Positions 51,002 through 60,099 of a stretch of DNA of 64,000 nucleotides are shown here, piece by piece. Below the pieces are notes generated by a model, which was not told the origin of the DNA, made no database searches, and saw only the letters and a list, made by a program, of their open reading frames with translations. The stretch lies in the NCBI RefSeq assembly GCF_900156645.1, contig NZ_FTOC01000003.1, forward strand, positions 303,709-367,708, written 5' to 3'. Each line of letters starts with the position of its first letter. Positions within the stretch are counted from its first letter, which is position 1. Both the position numbers and the translations under genes were made by a program. Source of the DNA: Salimicrobium flavidum (GTDB taxonomy: Bacteria; Bacillota; Bacilli; Bacillales; Halobacillaceae).

Positions 51002-51832
51002 TTAAAGGCCGGGCACATCCATCTCCTCTGCGTTATTCATGACTTCATCCGGAACAGTCAGTTCTCCGATATTATTATAGTCAGAGTAGGTGATGTTCGA
51101 TTCCTGGGTCATATGAACCGTCTGTCCCTCTTCTTCTATCGTAATATCCATCGAAAGGTCGACGGTTTCAGGATAGTAGGTGTCTTTGGCGAGAACAAAT
51201 GAGATATCCGTTCTGTTGATGCTCATTTTCTCGAACATCTCTTCGTTCATCATATCGTTTCCGCTCTGCTCCATCACACTACTGAGTAAAGATTTCATTT
51301 CCTCCCCTGTAGCTGATACGTCCAGTTTGTAACTGTCTTCAGTCTCTTCCATGGAGAAATCGGAAATATGATCTTTGAACATTTCCAACTGCTTCGTCGG
51401 AGACTGGGTCTCGAGAGATGCACTTTGAGTCAGTTGTTCCTGCATGGCCTGAGGAGCTTTCATCCACTCTCCGTTCATCGGGTTAGTCATATACATCGCG
51501 TCTTCTGTGACATACTGTTCTATCTGCTGTGCAGGCATCTCAGCCATTTCTCCCATTGCCGTATCCACTTCCAACGTCTGGTGAAGGAGTAGAGGGTCGA
51601 TCTGCATTTCACCTGAAGCGGACATATCAATATTCATATCTCCGGTTGACTCGTCGCCTTCTGTACTGACGGTTTGTGACATTTCCATATCCATTGCTAC
51701 GCTTTCGAGAGATTCACTGGCCTTTTCGGCCTGTTTGAAAACTTCTGCTGCATCTTCTCCTTCTGCTGTACTGCAGGCAGCAAGCAATGAGCAGAGGATC
51801 AGGAAAGTCACGATGTTTCTTGAAAATTTCAT
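51002..51832 (-). CDS. DUF6612 lipoprotein
   Basis: A 276-residue predicted lipoprotein. The signal peptide MKFSRNIVTFLILCSLLAAC ends in a lipobox (LAAC) with Cys20 as lipidation site. The mature part is very acidic, Met-rich and of the DUF6612 type, a LolA/LppX-like half-barrel group suspected of lipid handling at the outer membrane face. Segments like ASESLESVAMDMEMSQTV and YMTNPMNGEWMKAPQ are typical. No membrane helix other than the signal. ATG after AGGGGGTAC. Function inferred from fold family only. Confidence 0.82.
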   Translation of the reverse strand: MKFSRNIVTFLILCSLLAACSTAEGEDAAEVFKQAEKASESLESVAMDMEMSQTVSTEGDESTGDMNIDMSASGEMQIDPLLLHQTLEVDTAMGEMAEMPAQQIEQYVTEDAMYMTNPMNGEWMKAPQAMQEQLTQSASLETQSPTKQLEMFKDHISDFSMEETEDSYKLDVSATGEEMKSLLSSVMEQSGNDMMNEEMFEKMSINRTDISFVLAKDTYYPETVDLSMDITIEEEGQTVHMTQESNITYSDYNNIGELTVPDEVMNNAEEMDVPGL

Positions 51833-52028
51833 CGGAAGTACCCCCTTTTATGGTATATCTGTTTTACGTTCATCTGGAAAAAAAGTTTCAGGAAATTCAG
51901 ATTTTCAAAAATGAACCGGTTTTCTATTCTATAGTGGACTCGGAAAATGGAACGTTTGTAATTTCCTCGTCATATGATACGATTTAGTTAGAATAAGAAG
52001 AGTGTTTGGAAAAGGCAGTTGATACGAT

Positions 52029-52496
52029 ATGGAACAGTTTTACGATTATTACAATAATCTCGTCAAATTATCATTTGAAGACCACCCCTTCTCTGAGAAC
52101 CCTAAGCACGTCTGGGTGATTTGCAGATATCGTGGAAAATGGCTGCTGACCGAGCATAAGGAACGTGGTCTGGAATTTCCCGGAGGAAAAGTCGAAGACG
52201 GAGAAGGCGCTTTTGAAGCGGCTATTCGGGAAGTGAAAGAGGAGACTGGAGCTGTCGTCGATCAGCTCGATTACGTGGGGCAATATTATGTAGCCGGCAA
52301 AGGCGGTACGATCGTCAAAAATGTTTATTTCGCAGAGATTTCCCGTCTGGAAGAAGAAACCCACTATTTCGAAACAAATGGGCCGGTACTGCTTGAGAAA
52401 CTTCCGGAGGTTCTTCCAAAACAAAAGAAGTACAGTTTCATGATGAAAGATAATGTGCTGCCCTGTTGTCTGGAGAGAATCGAAGCGGCGCAATGA
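52029..52496 (+). CDS. ytkD: Nudix nucleoside triphosphatase YtkD
   Basis: A 155-residue Nudix hydrolase. The Nudix box runs from GGKVEDGEG to REVKEETG (residues ~56-78), with all metal-binding Glu present. B. subtilis YtkD hydrolyses oxidised and normal nucleoside triphosphates and can remove 5' pyrophosphate from RNA. The ATG lacks a strong ribosome site (AAAAGGCAG). It faces pckA, separated by a shared terminator, the same arrangement as in Bacillus. Confidence 0.92.
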   Translation: MEQFYDYYNNLVKLSFEDHPFSENPKHVWVICRYRGKWLLTEHKERGLEFPGGKVEDGEGAFEAAIREVKEETGAVVDQLDYVGQYYVAGKGGTIVKNVYFAEISRLEEETHYFETNGPVLLEKLPEVLPKQKKYSFMMKDNVLPCCLERIEAAQ

Positions 52497-52499
52497 TCA

Positions 52500-52536
52500 A
52501 AAAAGAGGGTGTCGACGGCGACACCCTCTTTTTTAT
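52500..52536. terminator. Bidirectional terminator between ytkD and pckA
   Basis: AAGAGGGTGTC pairs with GACACCCTCTT, A6 on one side and T6 on the other. Confidence 0.9.
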
Positions 52537-52545
52537 AGACTATCA

Positions 52546-54135
52546 TCAATGTTTGACAGGACCCGCGTTAGCGATTGATTCATCAGCGTACGTGAACTTC
52601 TTGAAGTTTTCATGGAATTTGTTCGCAAGTTCCATAGCGTGACGATCATACGCATCTTTGTCTTCCCATACGTTGCGGGGAATCAGGATGTCTTCCGGGA
52701 CACCTTCTAATTGGAGTGGGATATTCAGTCCAAAGACAGGATCTTGGTACATGTCGGTGTTGTTGAACTCTCCGTTCAGGGCAGCATGCACCATGCGACG
52801 GGTATAGAAAAGATTCATCCGCTTCCCTGTTCCGTAGGCGCCACCGCTCCAACCTGTATTTACTAAATAGACATCCGTATTGAATTCATCGATTTTATCA
52901 CCGAGCATTTTAGCATAGACGGATGGAGGTAGTGGAAGGAACGGCGCTCCGAAGCAGGAAGAGAATGTGGCCTGAGGAGTGGTAACTCCCCGCTCCGTAC
53001 CTGCGAGTTTACTCGTGTATCCGCTGAGAAAATGATACATCGCCTGTTCTTTCGTCAGCTTACTTATCGGTGGAAGTACACCTGTGGCGTCTGCTGTCAG
53101 AAAAATGATCGTTTCCGGATGCCCTGCTTTACTCTCCTCAAGGGCATTATCGATATGGTCGAGCGGGTAAGCCACACGGGTGTTTTCCGTTAAGGAAGTG
53201 TCTTCATAATCCGGTGTGCCGGTACGAGGGTTGACTGCTACGTTTTCAAGTACCGCACCGAATCGGATAGCTTTGTAAATGTCCGGCTCGCTTTCCGCGG
53301 AGAGATCCTTGCATTTGGCGTAGCATCCGCCTTCCATATTGAAAACCCCTTTGTCGGACCAGCCGTGCTCGTCATCTCCGATCAGTGCACGGGAAGGGTC
53401 GGCGGATAACGTAGTCTTTCCTGTTCCGGAAAGACCGAAGAATAGTGCGGTTTCCCCGTCTTCATTTACGTTGGCGGAGCAGTGCATAGGAAGTACATCC
53501 TGTTTAGGAAGCAGGTAATTCATGACGGAAAAAATGGATTTTTTGATTTCCCCGGCGTATTGTGTTCCACCGATCAGCACGATTCCGTGTTTGAATGACA
53601 TGGTGACGAACACTTCAGAGTTTGTGCCGTCTGTTTCAGGGTCTGCCTGGAACCCGGGAGCTGACAATACTGTAAAGGAAGCTTCATGAGAGTTCTCTTC
53701 TTCCTCGTCAGGCCTTATGAACATTTGTCTTGCGAACAGATTATGCCAGGCGTATTCGGTAATGACACGGATAGGAAGGCGGTATTTTTCGTCAGCTCCA
53801 GCATATCCTTTGAAGACGAAGCGTTCGTCCGTTTGTTTCAAGTGATTGATGACTTTATGGTAAAGGTGAAGAAAGGTTTCCTCGGTCATCGGCTGATTAA
53901 CCTTTCCCCAGTCCACTCGTTCGAATGTTTCTTCGTCTTTTACGATGAACTTGTCGTGGGGAGAACGTCCGGTGTAAGCCCCAGTCTCTGCCTGTACGGC
54001 CCCAGTGTCAGTCAGAGTCCCTTCATTTCTATTTATTATTTTCTTTGTAAGAGCCGGAACGGATAACTGGATTTGAGTTCCGTCTGCCTCAAGCAACTCC
54101 TCGATGCTAGAGCGATCACTTTTTGCATGAATCAT
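52546..54135 (-). CDS. pckA: Phosphoenolpyruvate carboxykinase (ATP)
   Basis: A 529-residue ATP-dependent PEP carboxykinase making phosphoenolpyruvate from oxaloacetate, the entry to gluconeogenesis. The P-loop is [20 protein letters not shown]. Other signatures are [13 protein letters not shown] (substrate binding), [14 protein letters not shown] with the metal lysine, and [17 protein letters not shown]. The start is an ATG after AAAGGCGGGA; the open frame extends 41 codons upstream but lacks family similarity there. Length agrees with B. subtilis (527). Confidence 0.96.
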   Translation of the reverse strand: MIHAKSDRSSIEELLEADGTQIQLSVPALTKKIINRNEGTLTDTGAVQAETGAYTGRSPHDKFIVKDEETFERVDWGKVNQPMTEETFLHLYHKVINHLKQTDERFVFKGYAGADEKYRLPIRVITEYAWHNLFARQMFIRPDEEEENSHEASFTVLSAPGFQADPETDGTNSEVFVTMSFKHGIVLIGGTQYAGEIKKSIFSVMNYLLPKQDVLPMHCSANVNEDGETALFFGLSGTGKTTLSADPSRALIGDDEHGWSDKGVFNMEGGCYAKCKDLSAESEPDIYKAIRFGAVLENVAVNPRTGTPDYEDTSLTENTRVAYPLDHIDNALEESKAGHPETIIFLTADATGVLPPISKLTKEQAMYHFLSGYTSKLAGTERGVTTPQATFSSCFGAPFLPLPPSVYAKMLGDKIDEFNTDVYLVNTGWSGGAYGTGKRMNLFYTRRMVHAALNGEFNNTDMYQDPVFGLNIPLQLEGVPEDILIPRNVWEDKDAYDRHAMELANKFHENFKKFTYADESIANAGPVKH

Positions 54136-54282
54136 CAATATCCCGCCTTTCCCTGAATTACGCATGTAAGCGATTATTTGTAAATAGTATAACACATTGT
54201 CTTTATTAGTCCACACTATTATTGAATTTTTTAAAAAAGGACGGAGATGGTGTACCATAATGGAAGAAAGAAGGTGAAGATA

Positions 54283-54660
54283 ATGAAGAAATCCATTGTT
54301 CTGTATGATGCTGAATGCCCGTTGTGCATAAATACCAAGAAGTGGGTCACTTTATTTGACTGGAATAACAGACTGATCTGGTTATCGTTGCAACGACTCA
54401 CCGAGTATACGTCTCTATCACTGCAAAAAGAAAGAGAAATCCGGGAACAGCTCCATCTGTATGACCCGTTAAGAAAAGAGCATGTCGGGTATGACGCAGT
54501 CACTTATATATGTGAAGAATGTCCTATGCTTTATGGGATAGGTAAAATACTCGCCATTCCTGAAGTGAGAACTCTCGGTCTCCCGGTGTACCGTTTTATC
54601 GCCGATAACCGATACAGAGTGGGTGTGCACGATTGTAAGGATGGGAGCTGTTCCATCTAA
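54283..54660 (+). CDS. yuxK: DCC-family thiol-disulfide oxidoreductase-like protein YuxK
   Basis: A 125-residue protein of the DCC (DUF393) family. The signature [13 protein letters not shown] near the N-terminus holds the CxxC; here the D-x-x-C-P-x-C form is intact. Its function is unknown, though a thioredoxin-like redox role is proposed. The C-terminus has two more Cys in [13 protein letters not shown] after AAGGTGA. Divergent from pckA and followed by the metK promoter. In B. subtilis yuxK lies near the men genes. Confidence 0.88.
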   Translation: MKKSIVLYDAECPLCINTKKWVTLFDWNNRLIWLSLQRLTEYTSLSLQKEREIREQLHLYDPLRKEHVGYDAVTYICEECPMLYGIGKILAIPEVRTLGLPVYRFIADNRYRVGVHDCKDGSCSI

Positions 54661-54688
54661 TTGACAATCTTCCCTGATTTGATATGAT
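54661..54688 (+). promoter_or_regulatory. metK promoter
   Basis: TTGACA and TATGAT separated by 16 bases, just upstream of the SAM riboswitch. Confidence 0.7.
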
Positions 54689-54706
54689 AAAATGCGAACG
54701 GTAACT

Positions 54707-54809
54707 CTCTTATCCAGAGTCGGTGGAGGGACAGGCCCGATGAAACCCGGCAACCGTCTTCAGACATGGTGCTAACCTGACGCAAGAGGAATCTCTTGGA
54801 CGATAAGAG
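54707..54809 (+). ncRNA. SAM-I riboswitch (S-box)
   Basis: P1 CTCTTAT/ATAAGAG encloses the S-box core: CCAGAGTCGGTGGAGGGAC, GGCCCGATGAAACCCGGCAA, GGTGCTAACC and AGAGGAATCTCTTGGACGAT. Binding of S-adenosylmethionine stabilises P1 and allows the following terminator to form, reducing metK transcription. Confidence 0.96.
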
Positions 54810-54824
54810 CGAAAGGAAATCGAC

Positions 54825-54860
54825 CCTTTCCTCTACAAGAAGGAAAGGTTTTTCTTTTTT
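54825..54860 (+). terminator. S-box terminator
   Basis: CCTTTCCT pairs with AGGAAAGG around CTACAAGA, followed by a T-rich tract. Confidence 0.9.
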
Positions 54861-54908
54861 GCAGGTAAGAAAAGATCGACGTTTCTTACAATTAAGCTCA
54901 CGTAAGGC

Positions 54909-55133
54909 TTGCGCCAGACCACTGGTGAGAAGCTGACGCTACTTTTAGCAGATTTCATTATAAAGTATGCTCACTCTCCGGATGAAAATACGCCGGTAAG
55001 AGTATTCCGGGATGAATGTTCCGGGTGGTGTACATACCTGCAGCTTTTAAAGGATATGAGAAATGAAGATAGAACACTCAGTAGTGATGCTGGTAAAGAG
55101 TACCGTAATCAAAGTTTGAAGGAGGAGTCTTGA
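54909..55133 (+). CDS. Possible small protein between the SAM riboswitch and metK
   Basis: A 74-codon frame from a TTG, ending three bases before the metK start, has protein-like composition (LLLADFIIKYAHSPDENTPV, RVFRDECSGWCTYLQLLKD). I do not recognise it. The TTG lacks a properly spaced ribosome site, so the true start, if any, is unclear (a CTG nine codons later follows GGTGAGAAG). It could be an untranslated leader that is open by chance (a few percent likelihood for this length) or a regulated small protein co-expressed with MetK. Confidence 0.3.
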   Translation: MRQTTGEKLTLLLADFIIKYAHSPDENTPVRVFRDECSGWCTYLQLLKDMRNEDRTLSSDAGKEYRNQSLKEES

Positions 55134-55136
55134 AGC

Positions 55137-56339
55137 ATGCCTGTAAATCGCCGTTTGTTCACATCTGAATCGGTTACGGAAGGTCACCCCGATAAGATAT
55201 GTGATCAAATTTCTGATGCAATTCTTGATGAAATATTAAAAGAGGACCCGAACGCACGTGTCGCCTGCGAAACCGTAGTAACAACCGGTATGGTGCTCGT
55301 TTCGGGAGAAATCACCACCACGACATACGTTGATATTCCTCATGTAGTGAGACGCACAATCAAAGAAATAGGTTATACGAGGGCGAAATTCGGCTTTGAT
55401 GCAGATACGTGTGCGGTACTGACAGCCATAGATGAGCAGTCCCCTGATATAGCCGGAGGGGTCGATGAATCCCTTGAATCGAGGGAAGGTCAGATGAGTG
55501 AAGAGGAAATCGACGCCATCGGTGCCGGAGACCAGGGGCTGATGTTCGGTTATGCGACGAATGAAACGGAGGAACTCATGCCTCTCCCTATTTCTCTTGC
55601 TCATCAGCTTTCGAAAAAGCTTGCGGATGTCCGGAAAGATGAGACGCTTTCCTACTTGCGTCCGGACGGGAAAACACAGGTCACCGTAGAGTACGATGAA
55701 AACAATCATCCTCTCCGGGTCGATACTATCGTCATATCTACTCAGCACGCCGAGGAAATTTCACTTGAACAAATCAAAAAAGACTTGAGAGAACAGGTGA
55801 TTGCTCCGGTAGTGCCGGCGGAGTTCGTGGATGAGAATACGAAATATATTCTGAATCCTACCGGTCGCTTCGTCATCGGTGGTCCTCAGGGAGATGCCGG
55901 TCTGACAGGCAGGAAGATCATCGTCGACACGTACGGAGGATACGCGAGACATGGGGGCGGAGCTTTCAGTGGCAAGGACTCGACGAAGGTGGACCGTTCC
56001 GCTGCCTATGCAGCCCGATACGTGGCTAAAAATATTGTGGCTGCCGGTCTTGCAGATACATGTGAAGTTCAGCTTGCTTATGCGATCGGGGTAGCTGAAC
56101 CTGTGTCCATCTCTATTGATACGGATGGTACCGGGAAGGTTACAGAAGCAGAACTGGTCAAGGCTGTACGGGAATTGTTCGATCTCCGTCCAGCAGGAAT
56201 CATACGTATGCTCGATCTGAAACGCCCGATATACAGGCAGACGGCCGCCTATGGTCACTTCGGGCGTGCTGCTGATCAGTTCCCTTGGGAAAACGTGGAT
56301 AAGGTCGACCTGCTCAAGGCGAAATTGATGGAAACGTAA
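55137..56339 (+). CDS. metK: S-adenosylmethionine synthetase
   Basis: A 400-residue methionine adenosyltransferase making SAM from methionine and ATP. Signatures: [36 protein letters not shown] (hexapeptide region), the [10 protein letters not shown] segment and [19 protein letters not shown] with the P-loop-like lysine. ATG after AAGGAGGAG. A SAM riboswitch upstream gives feedback control by its product. Confidence 0.97.
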   Translation: MPVNRRLFTSESVTEGHPDKICDQISDAILDEILKEDPNARVACETVVTTGMVLVSGEITTTTYVDIPHVVRRTIKEIGYTRAKFGFDADTCAVLTAIDEQSPDIAGGVDESLESREGQMSEEEIDAIGAGDQGLMFGYATNETEELMPLPISLAHQLSKKLADVRKDETLSYLRPDGKTQVTVEYDENNHPLRVDTIVISTQHAEEISLEQIKKDLREQVIAPVVPAEFVDENTKYILNPTGRFVIGGPQGDAGLTGRKIIVDTYGGYARHGGGAFSGKDSTKVDRSAAYAARYVAKNIVAAGLADTCEVQLAYAIGVAEPVSISIDTDGTGKVTEAELVKAVRELFDLRPAGIIRMLDLKRPIYRQTAAYGHFGRAADQFPWENVDKVDLLKAKLMET

Positions 56340-56368
56340 AGCTTTCCGGTTCCAAGGAATGGCAATAA

Positions 56369-56416
56369 GAAAAGGCTGTAGCTATCATCCGAAGGGATGA
56401 AGGCACAGCCTTTTTC
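56369..56416 (+). terminator. metK terminator
   Basis: AAAAGGCTGT pairs with ACAGCCTTTT, with an inner TCATCC/GGATGA, followed by T and C. Confidence 0.85.
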
Positions 56417-56436
56417 TAATCGGTTCTTTTATTTTT

Positions 56437-56475
56437 GGCTACCCTGAAAATAAATATTCAGGCGGACGCTTTCCG
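56437..56475. repeat. Fragment of repeat R2
   Basis: GGCTACCCTGAAAATAAATA, then TTCAGGCGGACGCTTTCCGC, is the left end of R2. The sequence then switches to family P repeats. Confidence 0.75.
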
Positions 56476-56483
56476 CTCCAAGA

Positions 56484-56764
56484 ATCCACTTATGCTAGGG
56501 AAGCTGGTCAGTCGCCTGCACTATTCTTGATCCAGCTTCATCATCCAGAAGCTCATGTCATAAGCAGGAATCTCATTTCCGGGAGAGTTCACCCGAAAAG
56601 TGAATATTCCTGCTTATGCCAGTGCTTCTGAACGGATGACTCAGCTTTTCTTGATCCAGCTTCAACTCCCAGAAATTCGTACCATAAGTAGCCAGGATCA
56701 GAGAAAGGAAAACCCGTCTTTCGTCTGACCTGTCTACTTATGGCAGTATTTCTAAACGGGAGTT
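56484..56764. repeat. Tandem palindromic repeats, family P (fragment plus two units)
   Basis: Two ~120-bp units follow a fragment. Each has CTTGATCCAGCTTCA, CCAGAA, then inverted arms: CATAAGCAGGAAT/ATTCCTGCTTATG in the first and CATAAGTAG/CTACTTATG in the second. Each closes with TTCTGAACGG or TTCTAAACGG and AGCTTTTCTT. The second unit shares ATCAGAGAAAGGAAAA and CTTTCGTCTGA with the copy at 36.0 kb. The array abuts the ytoA stop. Confidence 0.75.
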
Positions 56765-57271
56765 TCAGCTTTTCTTATAATACTGGCCTTTTTCGACGTA
56801 GCTTTTGCGTATGCGGTCGAGTTCCTTGAAATCGTCTTCCGTCAGTTCTCTGACCACCTTCGCAGGGCGACCCATAGCGAGTGTGCGGGGAGGTATCGTT
56901 TTACCCGGAGGGACGAGGCTGCCTGCTCCGACGAAGGCTTCTTCTCCTATGGTGGCCCCGTCAAGAATAATGGACCCCATGCCTACAAGGGCGTTCTTTT
57001 TGATGGTAGCCGAATGGAGGGTCACCTGATGTCCTATAGTCACGCCGTCCTCAAGAATAAGGGGCATCCCCGGGCTTTGATGAAGAAGGCTGAGATCCTG
57101 GACATTGCTTCGCTTTCCTATTCGTACAGGAGCGACATCTCCTCTTATGACCGTTTTGAACCAGATACTGGCATATTCTTCAATCGTTACATCCCCTGTG
57201 ATCACTGTATCTTCTGCAATAAAAGCAGTATCAGAAATGTCAGGGTAGTAGTCATTATATTCGCAAATCAT
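56765..57271 (-). CDS. ytoA: Gamma-carbonic anhydrase-like hexapeptide-repeat protein YtoA
   Basis: A 168-residue left-handed beta-helix protein of the gamma-carbonic anhydrase family. Hexapeptide repeats run from about residue 14 to 130 (DTVITGDVTIEEYASIW, GDVAPVRIGKRSNVQDLSLL). Candidate zinc-binding histidines are the His in SLLHQSPGMP and the two in GVTIGHQVTLHSATI. Relatives include YrdA and CamH; many lack measured carbonic anhydrase activity, so the reaction is uncertain. ATG after AGGAGGTTT. It ends in the palindromic repeat array. Confidence 0.9.
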   Translation of the reverse strand: MICEYNDYYPDISDTAFIAEDTVITGDVTIEEYASIWFKTVIRGDVAPVRIGKRSNVQDLSLLHQSPGMPLILEDGVTIGHQVTLHSATIKKNALVGMGSIILDGATIGEEAFVGAGSLVPPGKTIPPRTLAMGRPAKVVRELTEDDFKELDRIRKSYVEKGQYYKKS

Positions 57272-57333
57272 CCAAAACCTCCTTATACTGTTTAATATAA
57301 TTATTATATCAGAGGAAAGGAGAGGGACAAGTA

Positions 57334-58107
57334 ATGCTTAAAGAATACATAGCTGTATCCCCAAAGGCTGTCATTGTAATTGTTCATGGAGCCTTTGAAC
57401 ACGGAGGACGGTACAAGACGTTGGCGGAAAAGTTCCAATCGGACGGATATTCAGTCGTTGTCGGCGACCTTCCTGGACAAGGAGATGAAAAAGGTGAAAG
57501 AGGCCATATCAAAAGCTTCCGACAGTATATAACGACGATTATAGGGTGGGTGGAGTATGCAAGAGATGCGGATCTTCCTATATTCCTGCTTGGACACAGT
57601 ATGGGAGGTCTTGCAGTGATCCGGACATTGCAGGAAAAAACACTGCCGATCCGCGCGGTGCTTCTTTCTTCTCCCGCTCTCGGTATAAAAAACGGCGCGG
57701 ATAAGCCCCTTGAAGCAATCTCTCATGTGATCGACAGAATAGCTCCTTCCTTCAAAGTTTCCTATCCGTACGACCCTAAAGTAGTCACGAGAAATGAAGA
57801 AGTATGGGAGCGGGACAGGCGAGATGATAAAATATTAGAAAGAGTTTCGGTTCGCTGGTATAAAGAATTCCAAAGAGCTATCAAAACCGCCCATAGTAAA
57901 TCATTGACCGACGTACCACTATTAGTGATGCAGGCGGAGCATGATAAAATGGTAAAGCTGAAAGATACGAAACGCTGGTTCAATGCGCAGAATCTGACGG
58001 AAAAAACGTATAAAGAATGGCCGGGTATGTATCATGAAATTTTCAATGAGCCGGAATGGAAAAATGTATACCGTTATGCACTCAACTTTATAGAACAACA
58101 CAGCTAG
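57334..58107 (+). CDS. ytpA: Alpha/beta hydrolase, lysophospholipase YtpA
   Basis: A 257-residue monoglyceride-lipase-like serine hydrolase. Its segments are VIVHGAFEHGGRYKTLAEKF, the nucleophile elbow FLLGHSMGGLAVIRT, an Asp in MQAEHDKMVK and the His in GMYHEIFNEPE. B. subtilis YtpA makes the lysophospholipid antibiotic bacilysocin from phosphatidylglycerol. It is co-transcribed with the terpene synthase ytpB, 14 bases downstream, as in B. subtilis. ATG after AAAGGAGAGG. Confidence 0.9.
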   Translation: MLKEYIAVSPKAVIVIVHGAFEHGGRYKTLAEKFQSDGYSVVVGDLPGQGDEKGERGHIKSFRQYITTIIGWVEYARDADLPIFLLGHSMGGLAVIRTLQEKTLPIRAVLLSSPALGIKNGADKPLEAISHVIDRIAPSFKVSYPYDPKVVTRNEEVWERDRRDDKILERVSVRWYKEFQRAIKTAHSKSLTDVPLLVMQAEHDKMVKLKDTKRWFNAQNLTEKTYKEWPGMYHEIFNEPEWKNVYRYALNFIEQHS

Positions 58108-58121
58108 AGGAGGATTTTGTT

Positions 58122-59186
58122 TTGACCACATATGCACCCAGTCAACCGGTAGACTTAATGTACCGCGGATACCGTTCCATTTTTCCGGAAGTATTCCGGC
58201 AATTGGATGAATGGAAGAGGAAAGCGGAGAGCATCCCTGATGGAGAATTGAAGAATCAGGCATGTGACAGTATTGAAAGGAAATCCTTCCATTGTGAAGG
58301 AGGGGGTCTTTTTTCTTTGTTGTCCGGAGATAGATGGAAAGACACCGTCACTTTCGTTGTTGCTTACCAGACGATCTGTGATTATCTGGATAATTTATGT
58401 GACCAGAGTGAGTCGCTTGACCCAAGAGACTTCGAAAGTCTTCATTATGCTCTTGAAGATGCCGTTCATCCAGGGAACGGACATAGGGATTACTATTTCT
58501 ACAGGGAAGAAAAAGAGGACGGTGGATACTTGGACGATTTGGTGGACACTTGTCAGAATGTTCTTGGTCACCTTCCCTTTTATCATGTCGTACACCAGGA
58601 TGTCGCAGATTTGAGCGCTCTTTACGGAGAATTCCAAGTCCATAAACACGTGGCGGAAGAAGATAGAGTGGAACGGATGAGAACGTGGTATGAAAAAAAT
58701 AGAGAGCGTGTACCTGAAATGGAGTGGTATGAATTCTCTGCATGTACAGCCTCGACGATGGGAGTTTATACGCTGGTCGCTTACTGTGCAGGAGACAGGG
58801 TGAACAACGAACTGGTTCGCCGTGTGAAGGACTGTTATTTCCCCACGATGCAAGGAATGCATATATTGCTCGATTATTATATCGATCAGGCAGAGGATGA
58901 AGAAGATGGGGAAATGAACTTCTGTACGTATTACGAGTCCAATGATGAATTGAAGAAAAGGATCGGTGAGTTCATGGAATGGACCGATCGGAAAATCGAA
59001 AGACTGCCTGATGCGAAATTTCATCGCATGCTCCGGGAAGGGGTGGTCAGTCTGTATTTAGCAGATGAGAAAGTGAAGGAGTTGCCAGGTGCTTCTTCGA
59101 TGGTTCCTTATTTGCTTAATATAAGCGGGAAACGTACATGGTTTTTTTACCTGAATGTAAAAGCTTTTCACAAGATTAAAGCCTGA
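58122..59186 (+). CDS. ytpB: Tetraprenyl-beta-curcumene synthase YtpB (DUF2600)
   Basis: A 354-residue terpene synthase of the DUF2600 family. B. subtilis YtpB cyclises all-trans heptaprenyl diphosphate to tetraprenyl-beta-curcumene, the precursor of C35 terpenoids (sesquarterpenes) linked to the spore or membrane. An Asp-rich segment YQTICDYLDNLCDQSESLD (~95-113), matching the metal-diphosphate-binding role, is visible, along with DAVHPGNGHRDYYFY and EWYEFSACTASTMGVY. Start is a TTG nine bases after AGAGGAGGA. The heptaprenyl substrate is shared with menaquinone side-chain synthesis. Confidence 0.9.
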   Translation: MTTYAPSQPVDLMYRGYRSIFPEVFRQLDEWKRKAESIPDGELKNQACDSIERKSFHCEGGGLFSLLSGDRWKDTVTFVVAYQTICDYLDNLCDQSESLDPRDFESLHYALEDAVHPGNGHRDYYFYREEKEDGGYLDDLVDTCQNVLGHLPFYHVVHQDVADLSALYGEFQVHKHVAEEDRVERMRTWYEKNRERVPEMEWYEFSACTASTMGVYTLVAYCAGDRVNNELVRRVKDCYFPTMQGMHILLDYYIDQAEDEEDGEMNFCTYYESNDELKKRIGEFMEWTDRKIERLPDAKFHRMLREGVVSLYLADEKVKELPGASSMVPYLLNISGKRTWFFYLNVKAFHKIKA

Positions 59187-59209
59187 TCATCCGATGATCA
59201 GGCTTTTTC
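59177..59209. terminator. Bidirectional terminator between ytpB and mnmM
   Basis: AAAGCCTGATCAT pairs perfectly with ATGATCAGGCTTT around CCG, followed by T5. It overlaps the last codons of mnmM. Confidence 0.88.
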
Positions 59210-59770
59210 TAATGCGAGAACAAAAGGCGCATTGTTCTTCTGATTGATGAACTGATACCTGAGCACATGGACAGAACGCTGGTCCAGGTGAGAGGCATAT
59301 TCGATGACATGGTCCTTTTCTTCCCGACCACCTTCATGACCGTGATAGATGACGAGAACGACCACCCCGCCTTTTTCCATAACGGCCAATATGTTATCAA
59401 TGGCTGTTATGGTCTGATCAGGAGTAGTGACGACGGTTTTGTCACTGCCTGGTAAAAATCCCAGGTTGAAAATCGCTCCTCTGATCTTTTTGTGCTCTTC
59501 TTCAGGAATGTGCTGAAGAGCATTCGCATGGGAAGTTTCGTGAAGCGTGACTCGGTCCTGCATCGATTCTTCTTCCAGTTTTGCCGCTGTGGAATCAATA
59601 GCTTCTTTCTGTATGTCGAACCCATAAACGTGTCCGGATTTTCCAACGAGATTCGCCAGATATGAAGTGTCATGACCGTTTCCACAGGTGGCATCTATTG
59701 CGATGTCGCCCGGAGCCAAGACTTTTTTCATCAGTTCATGTGAGAAGGGGAGTACCCGATCCAGTTTCAT
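59198..59770 (-). CDS. mnmM: tRNA 5-(aminomethyl)-2-thiouridine methyltransferase MnmM (YtqB)
   Basis: A 190-residue class I SAM-dependent methyltransferase of the YtqB/rRNA_methylase family, shown in B. subtilis to methylate the wobble nm5s2U of tRNAs (MnmM). SAM-binding motif I is AIDATCGNGHDTSYLANL; later come FNLGFLPGSDK and VVLVIYHGHEGGREEKD. The ATG after GGATGG is chosen; an ATG three codons upstream lacks a ribosome site. Located beside ytpAB as in B. subtilis. Confidence 0.9.
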   Translation of the reverse strand: MKLDRVLPFSHELMKKVLAPGDIAIDATCGNGHDTSYLANLVGKSGHVYGFDIQKEAIDSTAAKLEEESMQDRVTLHETSHANALQHIPEEEHKKIRGAIFNLGFLPGSDKTVVTTPDQTITAIDNILAVMEKGGVVVLVIYHGHEGGREEKDHVIEYASHLDQRSVHVLRYQFINQKNNAPFVLALEKA

Positions 59771-59838
59771 GATATCCATCCTTTATAAATAGTTTTCCAC
59801 ATTGAAAATGATGCAGACAAGTATATCATAAGAATCGA

Positions 59839-59875
59839 AAAAACACCGCCTTTTCTTACTTTGGCGGTGTTTTCC
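59839..59875. terminator. Terminator overlapping the 3' end of the small basic protein gene
   Basis: AAAACACCGCC pairs with GGCGGTGTTTT around a 12-base loop; the stop codon lies in the loop region. Confidence 0.75.
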
Positions 59876-59987
59876 TTGTTCCGGATTTACGTTTTGATAT
59901 CGTGCTGTAAGCTTTTCTTGCATAGTTTTTGGTTTTTTGCGGATTCCTTTTTGCATAGGAAACAGCTTTTCTTATCAAATTCTTCAT
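59856..59987 (-). CDS. Small basic hypothetical protein (43 aa)
   Basis: A 43-residue, strongly basic protein, MKNLIRKAVSYAKRNPQKTK with continuing NYARKAYSTISKRKSG and a TRKTPPK tail. It has no recognised domain. An excellent ribosome site (AGAGGTGAT) precedes the ATG and a terminator ends the gene, so it is very likely translated. The charge suggests nucleic-acid or membrane-surface binding; I cannot say more. Confidence 0.7.
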   Translation of the reverse strand: MKNLIRKAVSYAKRNPQKTKNYARKAYSTISKRKSGTRKTPPK

Positions 59988-60099
59988 AATTATCACCTCT
60001 ATGAAATCCACATTCCCAGAAGCATCATCAGTGAAACGTAGGAAACAGTTGACAAAGCCCTTCCGATTCATTAAGATACGGGTATAATTGAGTAGACGT

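Noticed and set aside
52546..54258. PckA start 41 codons upstream
   Set aside because: The added residues overlap the divergent promoter region and have no family similarity; the ATG at 54135 has a ribosome site.
54136..54282. YuxK start at 54247
   Set aside because: The ATG at 54283 has AAGGTGA and begins at the conserved family N-terminus.
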